Source: Dasyornis broadbenti (lineage: Eukaryota; Chordata; Aves; Passeriformes; Dasyornithidae). From it: a DNA stretch of 64,000 nt. How positions within the stretch are numbered: position 1 is the stretch's first letter; every line of letters begins with the position of its first letter. Under the pieces are notes generated by a model. The model ran no database searches. It worked only from the letters and a program-made list of their open reading frames with translations, and was not told where the DNA came from. The stretch is from contig VZRN01004184.1 of the NCBI GenBank assembly GCA_013397935.1, forward strand, positions 1,818,722-1,882,721, read 5' to 3'. The position numbers and the translations under genes are program-made. Below, piece after piece: positions 37,301 through 49,297 of the stretch.

Positions 37301-40300
37301 TCAAATTGGAAAAAAATGAGGCCATCATGAGTAGATTTAATCACACAGTGATAAGAAGGTGCACAAGAAAAAACTGTAGGACCTGCACGTGATAAAATAC
37401 TGAAAACCTGATCAAAAAGAGAACTGAGATAAATAAGTCTCCCTTCCTTTATTGTACTTCAGTATCAGCTCTCTGGAAGTTTTGTACCATATAGTAAAGA
37501 ATGTAATAAATTATATTGTATGACAGGTTTTTCATATTTACAGCAGAAAAAAATTACAAAAAAAAAATGTATGAGTTTCTAATATGTTCGGACAAGTTCA
37601 CTGTCTTTTGTAAAGTGTCATGTTGGCAAATTTGGCCAATTCCAATTTATTTCCTGCATTTGTTCTATTTTAGGTCCCAAATCTGATCCCAGTTCTGATA
37701 TTTAAATTGGGAAGATCTTTGGAGCCTGCCCTTTACAGGGATATATTGTATACATTGCCTACACTCGGTGTACATAAGGTCAGAATGAAAAATGTTTAGT
37801 GAAATGAAAACTTTATCAATAAAAGATTATTTATTTATAAAAAATCTTTTAGACTAAGTGATGCATAGATTGATTAGCTGATTTTTAAGTTTCTGCATTA
37901 CTTTGTAACATTTTGGATGGGATATAAAATTTGGTTTTAAGTGAAATGTACATTACGCTTTACTATCTATGGTGTCTGATCATTACATATGTCATGGGAG
38001 GATGCTCTTGGACTTGTTATGTGCTGAAGTTTTTTGGAAAATTACTTTCAGTTTATTTCTGATATTGCCGTTGGACGGTTATTTTCTGATTGTACTTGGT
38101 TGTAAAATAATGATTTGTAGATTAGTCTTTGTCTTTAGACAGATAAAATAACAATGACACTTGGTTAAAAATTTCTTTCAGATTTGTGTAGGTCAGATCC
38201 TGCGTGCCATACACATGCTGGGGAGCACACCAAAGCTCAGAGCAATTGCCTTACGGCTGATGACATCACTATGGGAAAGACAGGTTAGAAAATTCGCGTA
38301 GTGTCACTATAACGAAGGAAGAAAATAATTTTGGAACGTTGCTTCTACTAGTATGCCATTATCAGCACTATAAACTAAATGGTGTAAATAGTGCCTATAC
38401 TGATCCTGTTCTAGTGGAATATTTCAATAGTATGTCTTTCATGAAATCTTCATTTTGTGAGTTCTCAGACTGGGATTAGAAAAAAAAAATTTCAAGGGAC
38501 AACTTTCTGCTTTTCATTATGTGCAGTAAGAAGATGTTAGTGTGGTGGTTTAACCCCAGCCAGCAACCAAGTACCACACAGCCCATGCACTCACCTGCCC
38601 ACCCACCAGTGACATTGGGGAGTAAATGAGATGGGTAAAATGGAGAAAACTAATGGCTGAGATAAAGATAGTTAACTAAGGAAAGCAAAAGCTGTGCACA
38701 GCAAAACTAAACGAAGAGTCAATTCACTGCTTCCCATGAGTAGACAGGTGTTCAGCCATCTCCAGGAGAGAGATCACATGTGATGGTGACTTGCGAAGAC
38801 AAATGTCATCAGTCCAAATGTCTCCCCCTTCCTCCTTCTTCCCTCTACTTAATATCTTCAGCTGATGCCATGTGGTCTGGAATATCCCCTTGGTCAGCTC
38901 GAGTCACCTGTCCTGGTGGCGTCCCCTCCCAAGCTCCCAAGCACCTCCAAATTCCTTGCCAGCATGGCAGTAGGAAAAGTAGAAAAGGCCTTGGTCGTGT
39001 GTAAGCCCTGCTCAGCAATAACAAAAACGTCTCTATGTTATCAACCCCATGTTCAGTATAAATCCAAAACACAGCCCCATACCAACCAAAAGAAAATTAA
39101 CTCTACCCCGAACAAAATCAGCACAAGTTATGTGACAATAATTTGCTTCTCATTTGCTTAAAGAAGCACTAGTGATTTGGTGTGCAGATATAGCATTAGA
39201 GTCCAATAATGAAAGAAAACAAAATATGGTATGCAATAATAAAAATCAAAGTAGTATTTAGAAATCCTGTAGAAGTGCTGCCAACTGAAAATCCTGTCAC
39301 ACTTTTGAAGGTGCGATGATAATTTTTAAATGAAATCTTTTTTAGGATCGAATTTACCCAGAACTGCAGAAGTTCTTGGCAATGTCTGATACGCTCTCTG
39401 TGTCTGTTGACAAAGATGCTCAGTGGGAAAAGCTGATTGCTAAAGCCGCTTGTATAAGAGATATATGTCAGCTGAGGTAAGTGCAAGTGTTACCTATCTT
39501 GTCTTTGTAAGGAAAAACAGTTGCTTTCAGAAAAGCTGCATCATTTTTGCTTACTCTGTTATATTTATTGTGAGTAATATGTTTCTGGTTGAGACACTGA
39601 CTCAGCCATTGCTAGTCTGAACAGCTAATAAGTTTGGAGTTTTCTATTATGACTAATAGAATACACATATATATGCTATTAAAATTAAATGGTCTTCATC
39701 CTGGAAGAAAGGATGCATCCTATACTGATCCTGGATAGAAACTTTAGGCATAACACTTCCAACTTAGAAAAAGGGAAAGATGAAGCAATGGAAGAAACAG
39801 CTAATGGTCACTCTACTGATCTGTTCAAAGAAAGTTTGAAAGTTTTTTCTGAATACCGTATTTTGTCACAAGGAAATTTTTGGTTTTATTCAGGTATAAT
39901 ACCACAGAATACCATTGTGCAAGACTAACTGGATGATACATTGAACTTTTCCAGCTCTAACAATCTATGAATATCAGTACTTGATACTAATTTACAGTTC
40001 CTGTACAGATTATTTTTAAATGTGTTAGTATATACTTCCAGGTTTTATGTGCACAATATCATCTTTTCAACTTATCACTTATGTTGGGCTCCAGTTTTCA
40101 CTTTCCTTTTTGAAGGTCAGTTACTAACAGCTGAGAAGATACATATATCTTTTAAGCATCAACTGAAAAACCATGTTTCTAAAGAAAATACCTTTTCCTT
40201 TACCTCCTTTACCTCTTCAACCTTCATCCATTTTGTCAAACAGTATTTTTCAAGAAGTTTTTTAAGAGTTAAAAGCAAGACAGAAATCTCAATGCACCTG

Positions 40301-43300
40301 TAATACTCTTTTTGCCGGGTAAGTGGCATAGTTGGAGTTCGGGTGTATGCACATTTAGAAATTATTTGGAAGAAAGTGTGGGCAAACAGATAAGTCACAG
40401 TTTACCATACATGTAAATCATCTACCAGATACCATTTACCACAATGTTTAACAGATAGTATGAGGAACTGTTGAACACCTTGCCCACCACAACCCAGTAA
40501 AACTTAATGGATAATAAAAGACTGGAAAGCTAACAAGGAGCCCATGGAGTCACGGAGAGAAAGACATATGACATTGTAACAGGAAAAAAAATTGGAAAAA
40601 CGTACCTATCTGATGTAAGAGGGACAAAAGGCTTTTGGTGCCAGAATCTCCACCAATACACAGTAGTGACTACTTGCAGGAGACTGCAACAAAAAATCAT
40701 AAAATAGTGTCTTTAATAGTGCATTTGGATTTTCATTCTCAGTTCTCTCTTGAATGATGTAATCCTTTAGTGTACACAACATGCTTAGACAAAACCTTCT
40801 ATAACTTAACCACTCTGTGATCTTTTATTTGGAACTTGATGCTGTTTTAATTCTCCATGTCACTCAGCCTTAAGAGCTCTCTGTCACAGCCTCTTTATGT
40901 GTTTTTTTTTTTTTTGTGCGTGTAACTCCAGGTCTAGGCAGTTTTAGTTGTCACTTAAACAAAACCAGCACTTAATCAATTTTTGGGCATAAAGTATAAC
41001 TTGTGTGTATGTCTGAATATTGCCTTCTGTCTTTATGTTTTTTTCCTTTAGACCATACCAGCATGGAGCAGACATGTTGGCTGCAATTTCCCAGGTATTA
41101 AATGAATGCACAAAACCTGATCAAGCGTCACCTGCTGCCATAGTATTACAGGGTCTCCGGGCACTTTGTGAGGCTGAGGTAAGATTAAATTGGCTTGTCC
41201 TTGTATTTTGAGTTTTGCTTCTGGTTCATGATTTTTTTTCCCAGTTGGCTTTTTTTTAAGAGTACATTGAATTGCTTCAGAATTTCTCTTTCTTCTGATA
41301 AATTTAATTCCTCTCTTCCAAAGTAAGTTAGTAGTTCCTAGGAAATTGTACTGTGACCTTCTACCACAGCAGGTCAGCCCTTCAGTGCATGGGCTGAAAT
41401 TCTGATTGGCTGAAAAGCACTTAAATAATGTAATTTTTGGATCTTCTTACTGGCCTGCGCTGCTGGGTCTCATAGGGAGAAATCACTAGCAGCTGGGAGG
41501 CTTCTCTTTTACCATAACACATTCATGACTCACTGATGAAGAGGACAAGTAAGCTTTGAGACAAGCTGCCCAGAGAGATTGTGCTGTGTCCATCCCTGGA
41601 GATTTTCACATTCCTTTTGAATACAACCCTGAGCAACTGGATCTAATTTGTAACCCTGCATTGAGCAGGAGGCTGGACTGGAAATGTCCTCAAGTCCCTT
41701 TGAACCCAAATAGTACCATGGTGCTATGATATCTCTGAATTAGGTGACAAGGGTCTTTGTTTCCACGGTGACAACCCAGCTGCTGTGATGCAGGCACAGA
41801 CATGCTGTGAATCACACTACTGACGAACTGTGTACTATACAGGCCATCGGAATAGTAGACTAATTATATTCTGCAGGAATATTTGATTACCCATTCTCTG
41901 CCAAACAGCAATGTTAGGTTTATCCACTAACTCATTTTCATTGCAGTGTTTACTGCAGAAGGGCCAGCCATTGCCATTTGAAATCACTCAGCAGTTCAAT
42001 AACAATATAGTAAATCATCCGTAGACATTAGTATTCAATATAATTAAAAACCTTCAGCTGCTAAGAAACAATTTATTCAGGGTGGTTTTTTGTTTGCTTT
42101 TGGTGTCGAGTTTGGCTCTTCTTAAGGTCACATAGATTCTTTGAATGTTGGTCTTGGTATTGAATCAGTGTTTTCCCAGGCTGGGTTATATTTAGACTTC
42201 GTCTTGCAAAGAAGCAAGAGTTAGACATATGATGAATGTCACATCCTACTATAATAGCCTCATTGGAGACCAAAGTATACTGTACCACTGTTTAGGACAG
42301 GAAGACTAAGACTACTCAGGACAGAATGAAGGAAGAGTGCAAGGAAGGAAGGATGGAAGGACAGACTTTGTGGATGGTACCAATTTTTCCTGTCCAAATT
42401 CAACTCGCCTGATTCTTCCATTGTTCTGGGAGACCAAATCTGCCACCTAGCTATTCTGAAACTTTAACAGAGAATTCTCTTGTGGTTTGGTAAGCTGGGT
42501 AGCCATTTGGGTTAAGTAATTTAGTCTGTCCCTTATTTATTATTTAGACTCCAGTTTGCAGTGCAGAAAGGACATAATCATAGAGATTGGTTTTGTTTTG
42601 GTGTTTTCTGTCTCTGCCACTGATTTAAGGGAAAGGGATAAAATCTCTACGCTTTTCCAAGTGCATCTGCTTAGATGTAGGATTTTAATGAGCACCTAGT
42701 GCTCATTAAAACTCAGTCAAGTTCTGAACCAGAATGGTAACTTATGTTTCCTTATGTATAGTGTTGACTCAGTTGATGATGGAACCCTATACACCATGTG
42801 ACTTCGTCAGGCTTGAGTTCTGAGAGTCTTAGGAAAGCTCCTTTGTAAAAGTCATGTGATAACAAAATGTGCTGCAACATTGATTTCTTTTTTTTGGTTG
42901 ACTCTTGTGTAAGAACAGTTTTCTATTCAGCTGTAATTGTGCAGTATAAAGGTAGTAGCTTTACTCAAAGTGCATCCTATGTGAATAGTGTTAAGAGTAT
43001 AAGCTTAGCTTTTGCAGGACTTGCAAGAAGGGCTAGCTGCTTCCCCATTTCTTTTTTTTTGTTAGGTATAGCAAAAGGTCCTTAATGAATAATGCACAGC
43101 AATTTGCACATCAAAAACGGAAAAAACACACAGTTCTTGCCAGATCATATTTTCTATTTCTCAGCATGTAATTTGTTTTTTCCCCATTGATTTCAACCAA
43201 AGCTGGTATATGTCATATGAGGCTATGCTGGCATCTAGTTGATTTCATGTACCAAATACAATATGCAAGCCAAGAAACATTCAAGAATAAAATTGCTAAG

Positions 43301-46300
43301 CATAGTGTTTAAATCCCCTTTCCATTTAAATGTTGTTGTTCTCTATTTTTCTCCTAAGATTTCTCACCCTTTTAGGACAGTAGGTCACCCGAAGCAAAAA
43401 CGCTTTATCTCTCCTCAACATCTGTAAAATTTAGCTTTTAGTTTTTCTCATCTAGCAGTCAGTGTTTTGTGCAGTGGCAAGCTTGCTATTTTAAAATAAA
43501 ATTTTAAAATAAAAAGAAAACATAAATGTAAACCAAAATGTATTGTATGAAAAGGACTGTGTGGTTGTTCCTTTCTTCAGATGACAATGATATGTTAATT
43601 TGAACAAACCAGAATGAAAATAACCACACAACAAAATATGAAAACAGACTTCAGAACAGTTACCAAAGTTATGACACCAGCACATCTAGATCTGTAAAGA
43701 CACATTTTCTGAATAGCACTGATTCTTTTTTTTCAGGCAGTAATTGGCATACCAGTGTTGTAAAGTTCTCTTCTCTTGCTAGTTTTCTAGAGTATTTTGC
43801 ATTTTCAGAGGACAGCTTTGTCGAGTTGGACAGTGTCTATGGAATCACAGGGCTTTTCCTTGGGGATTCATGAGTAGCAGATGAACTTCGTCACAGGATG
43901 TTTATCACAGTTGTCCATTCCTCCAGGAAGACATCATGTTAAGGTTATTACTGTTTTATAACCTTTTTTTATTTACTGTGGGCTTTTATGGTTTGTAAAG
44001 TACCAGTTTCCCACTGTTCCCATCTCCCTGTTCCATTGGTTTACAGTACGTCATTTGGTAGGAGTTTTCTGTAGGACAGCTGTAATGTTGCAAATCTAGA
44101 AGATACCTTCTGAAAAGGCATTGTACATTAAGATAATCCTGAGATTTAGAAATCTAAATCTGAGACTAGTTTTTAAGGCCTTTTTTCACTTCTTAGCTGA
44201 AGTTGGAGAATATGTGTGTTACTGTAGGGAAGAATGAAATTAAACATGCATTGCTAGCTAATGATTTGCTAGTCTTTCTAAATTACAGTATCAAATCGCA
44301 TGAACGCACAACTTCATTTGTCTATGTATTAATACATATTCTGTTTTCCAGACAACTAACTCATTACAAATTTAACATTTCTAGATAGTTTAGGATAAAC
44401 TTTCAGTGCTAATAGATATGTCTATCTTTCTGAACACTGAAGAAGTTTTTTGTTATCCTTGCAAACAGTCTGTTTTGAGAGAATGGAAAAAGAGGTATCA
44501 TTTTCACTTGGAATGTTATCAGATGAGGTCTTTCTAGCTATCAGTGGTTGTTACCATAGAAACACATTCATGGCTTTGCTATTCCTGAAATGGATTCAAT
44601 TTGAAATACATCTTTGGTTTTTTAAACTGCACCCTGAAATGTGTTTTGCACTCACTGAAGTGACTGCTTAATTTGACAATTACCTGCATTCATTGATACC
44701 AAACATTCTGTTTTTTCAGTGCAGAATAATACTAAAACTACCTTTCTTAATGCCTTTGTGGAATATCTTTATAAACATACTTTTATTTTATTTCATTATG
44801 TAGATCCATATGTATTTCTCAGTGTCTTAGTTGCTTTGTTGTAATTTTATATGCCTGAAAGACATTTTCATGGCATTTACTTGTACTGTTTAAAGTTTTG
44901 ATTTACAGTTTTTCTCTTTAGAAGGCTGAAAATTATACTCATACTTTGCTTTGCCTTTGCTATTTTTAAATTTTTGTCTAGACTTTGGTTCTAAGCATAC
45001 ATGGTTTGGAGTTTTTCTTTGTGTTGTGGTTCTGAGGGGTGGAATGAGGTGAATAGAGTTATAGTTTCTTGGGGATTTTGGTTTTGTTTATTTGGTCTTT
45101 TGTTGTTTATTTGGTTTGTATTTTTTCCTGTTTTGTACTGTTTTTGTTGCAGTGGAGCCTGAAATCTGAAAGACCAACTGTAACACCAGATAAATTACAG
45201 ACAGAATTAGTTTAGGTATGGTGGCAAAACTCTGAAATGTTAAGTTCTTCACAGGTAGTGACATTAAGGTATGATGAAATACTGCATGGAAGTCACTTAA
45301 GTTTTCAGGAATATATATAGCCTCTTACCAAGAGAAAGCCTGGGCAACGAAAAACATCTCATCAGTAAAAAGGAGGATGTTTTAATACCAGTATTGCTGT
45401 CTAGTCAACATTCCTGAGAAACTTGAGTACTACTTTTTGTGACTTCTGTATAATTATTCAGCTGGAACTGTACCATTGACTGAGCATCTTACAGACTTTT
45501 TCAGTTCCCGGAAATACAAAATGTTGTATTGACTGCTTGTTGAGTTGTCATGCAGATCTTTAAAGGTGAAAAGAAGGTGGGTGAGACCTGTGTTGTTTCC
45601 AGGAAGGGCTATGTTGGGCCAATTACATATCCTGTTGTGCTCTAGTTACGGTACGTGTTCGGTATTAGTGTTTAGTATTTATTGTAGTTTGACATTTTCC
45701 AACAATTTCTGGAGTACTGAAGTTTTGTGGTTTGCATTTGTTCTGCAAATGTTTTGGGCTTCGATTGTTTTTAAAGATTGAAGGCATTTTGTTTCGGAGG
45801 GCTCCCAGCAAAAATAGATTCCTCCATTGCTTCCTCTGCTTTCATCCTGTTTAATTCCAAGAGACAGCTTGCTTTTAAGCTAATTTGACCAAGTAGAGCA
45901 GTAATGTTGTATGAAGATACATGTGCAGCTTTGTATATTGCTAATGGTGTGCTGTTAATTGCTACTGGTAGTTGGTTTCCCTGGTTAAGTACTGTGCAGT
46001 GTAAATGCATTATGTCAGTTGATACAGAAGTGAATTTTTAACATGCTTACTTTTTTTTTGCTTATGAACCATATATTAATTCCTGTTCTCAAGATGGAAG
46101 AGCAAGGACAAGCGCTGGAAAGTAACATTGTTTAAGTCAATTTGGGGTAGCTGTTAGTAATGATGCATCCCGCTTTGCTTCCAGGTTGTTTGCATCCGTT
46201 CTACATGGAATGCTCTGTCGCCAAAGCTGAGTTGTGATACAAGACCTCTCATTTTAAAAGCACTGAATGAATTGTTTTCCCTGGTTCCCTCATTAACAGT

Positions 46301-49266
46301 GAACACAAATGAATTCGAGGTATGTACTTACATACTAACATGAATCTTTCTTTTAGTATGTCTTTGTATATAACTTTTACATGAGCCTGCTTGATTTTAA
46401 TGTCTCTAAATTGCACCCACTGCCTAGTTCTATTTAGTAAATGCATGTTTCATACAGTTTCACAATTTTCACATGTGTTAATGAGTCCTGGGAGATAGGT
46501 GGGAAATTCCAGTGTGAGGTTAATCCATGTTTCCCTCTCACAGAATGCGAGGACATGTGAGTATGTCTGGAGTTTAAAGCTGCACCTGTTCCACTTTCCT
46601 ACTTCAGTGTATGTTAATGTGGCAGTAAATTGTTTCAGGCAATGGCCTCTAGTTCAGCTGTTTATTTGGTCAAAGAAAACATAAATGCATATTTCCTTTG
46701 CTTTTGTAGAAATTCAAAGCTCAAGTTATCAGCTACCTTTGGAACAATACACAGAACAAGGTAAGTGATACAATTAAAATGTTAATTTCTGATGTCAGCA
46801 ACTGATACTAAGTTTTGTACTCTTCTGTCGAGATAATGTCAGTAATCTCATTTTCTAATAGAGTTTTGTTCTTGTTGCTTAACACTGTTTCTGAAGCAGT
46901 GTACTGCACATCAGAGATGGTAACTGAAGGTCCTAACTTTCTGCCATTTTCAAGGAGAATTATAACACAAGCTCTGCAGTAGTGTGACCTTACCTCAAGA
47001 CCTTAATGTAGTTTTGGGTGCTGCAATATAAGAAAGACATTAAACAATTAGAGAGCGTCCAAAGAAGGACCACAAAGATGGTGAAGAAACTTAAGGGGAA
47101 GCTGCATAAGGAGCAGCTGAGGTCACTTGGTCTGTTCAGCCTGGAGGAGACTGAGGACAGACCTCATTGCAGTCTGCAGCTTTCCCATGAGGGCAAGAGG
47201 GGCAGGCACTGATCTCTTCTCTATGGTGACCAGAGATAGGACCTAGGGGAATGGCCTGAAGTTGTGTCAGGGAAGGTTTAGGTTGGATATCAGGCAAAAG
47301 TTCTTCACCCGGAGGATGGTTAGGCACTGGACCAGGCTCCACAGGGGAGTAGTCGCAGCATCAGCCTGACGGAGTTCCAAGAGGCATTTGGACAATGCTG
47401 TCAGGCACATAGTGTGACCCTTGGGGATGGTACTGTGCAGGACCAGGAGCTGGACCTTCTGGGTGGCTTCCAACTCAGAATATTCTGCGAGTCTGTGAAA
47501 CTAGTTTGACTTCCTCTGGAAGATTTTAGGTTTGACATGGTGAAGCATTCTTTACAAAGATGCTACTTTGACAGCTAACTCAGTTCATTTGTGGAGTATT
47601 GTAATGCAGTGGGAATGTTGGACTATCATCACTGTGGGGCTGATGGAACTAGTGTATTTCAGTTTAAGACGTAAGACTTCTGTCAGCCTATTCCAGTGCA
47701 TTTTCCAGCCTTGTGGTTAATCCCAGATGGCAACTATGCAACCATGCAGCCATTTGTTCACTCCCCTCCCTTGACGTGGGATGGGGAGAAGTGGAAAAAG
47801 GTAAACCCCATGGACTGAGACAAGAATAGTTTAATAAATGAAATAAAGTAACTAATAACAATAACAACAATAATAATAGTAAAGAAAAGGAATATAACAG
47901 AGAGAGAAAGAGGAATAAAACTCAATTATAAACAACTAATGCACAATATAAATGCTCACCACCCACTTAGGTATGCCCAGTCCACCCCTGAGCAGTAATG
48001 GGTACCCTCTGGCCAACTTCCCTCAGTTTATATAATGAGCATAAAGTTTTATGATACGGAATATCCCTTTGGTCAGTTTGGGTCATCTGTCTTGGCCGTG
48101 CTCCCTCAGCCTCTTGTGCACCTGCTTACTGGCACAGGAAGCTGAGAAGTGTTTAATTTAGAGTAAGCTGTTGTTAGCAACGGCTAAAACATCAGTGTGT
48201 TATCAACATGATTCTCATAGCTTGGATATTTCTACTGAAACTAGCCTCAGAATGCTTGTTGTCAAGCCTAGATTATTGGTCTTGCTACTTTGCATTGTGT
48301 ATATAAAAAGTAACCAATTGTGGGTGTGCCGCAGGAAAATACTGTTACTTTAAACTCTTTCTGAGCATTCAGTGGTTACTTGATACACTCTTTGTATGTG
48401 AAGTTTCTAGTAGTTAGCAATACTGTATGCTATGTTTGTGATTTTCTTTTCATTCCTGTTAACTTTCTAGGATGCTGTTGTAGCCATTTCAGCCTATAAG
48501 TCACTCTCATCATTTGGCTCTGAAGAACATACAATTCTTCATCTTCCTGAGCAGGTAGCCATGTTATATGTTTAATAGTAAGCACATCTGACACTTCTAT
48601 CTGACGTGGGTTATATCCTCTTGAGAGGGAAACCAGGCCATGTGCCTTCTCTGCCAGAAAACGAGGAGAGCCTCCTGAAGGAATACAAACTGCTGCTGGT
48701 GACATAAGATGAGGTCATGTATGATTAGCATAGCTAAGAGTTATGAGCAGGCAAAGGCACAAATGAAATTTAGTGAAGGCTAAGCAGTCAGAAGGTAGTT
48801 TTTCATATTTTGTTATTAAATTAGCTGGGATTTTTGGGGCAGCTGATTTGCATTTTATGCTCTTCTGTTAATGCTTGCAATTGAGTCTTGACACTAAGCA
48901 GCTCTTGTGGTTGCTGTTTCTTCCTTTGCAGTCACACTCATGCATAGTGCTTTTGTTGCCAAGACAGGCAAATCAGTTTTTGAAAAGTAGGTGCAATTTT
49001 TGGAATTAAGCTGAAAAGTTTTCCTGTGTTTTTCTTGCAAATTTTTATATCGTGACAGTTTACTTTTCTGTCAATAAAGGCAGTCAGGAAGGAGTTGAAG
49101 TGCTTACTAAAAAGCTTTTTAAGTATGCAGAGGGCTTTTAAACTCTGAAACTTCTCATTAGTTGACTCAGTAACCTAATAAAATGAAAGAGTACAAGGAG
49201 ATGAACATAAAGTCATCTATGTGACTTTTTTTTTTTTTTTTTTTTTTTTTTAATGCATNNNGTGTG

Positions 49267-49297
<31 letters not shown>

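Larger units (their letters stand above)
29220..37673 (+). other. FOCAD intron 10 (8454 bp), largest intron here
   Basis: Holds a G/C-richer unclassified block (29270-29525), an open frame at 34549-34836, a 36-bp tandem duplication (35921-35992), an LTR fragment (36360-36531) and a TA/TG microsatellite (37219-37285). From 29530 to 34540 I saw no transposon, RNA gene or exon. Confidence 0.55.
41179..46184 (+). other. FOCAD intron 14 (5006 bp)
   Basis: Contains a CR1 tail (41557-41738), a GGAA-rich patch (42331-42366) and a perfect hairpin (42683-42711). The stretch 42720-46180 is A/T-rich and shows no recognisable feature. Confidence 0.55.
46761..48470 (+). other. FOCAD intron 16 (1710 bp), over half repeats
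   Basis: A sense CR1 fragment (47005-47500) and an antisense LTR (47712-48225) fill most of the intron. Confidence 0.65.

Noticed and set aside
39196..39486. 96-codon minus-strand open frame
   Set aside because: Antisense shadow of FOCAD exon 13 and its flanks.
47136..47473. Overlapping minus-strand open frames
   Set aside because: Antisense of the CR1 fragment in intron 16; no independent evidence.
6541..48225. Endogenous retrovirus genes (gag, pol, env) between the LTRs
   Set aside because: Sequence between the LTRs is FOCAD exons and ordinary introns; the copies are solo LTRs, not ends of one provirus.
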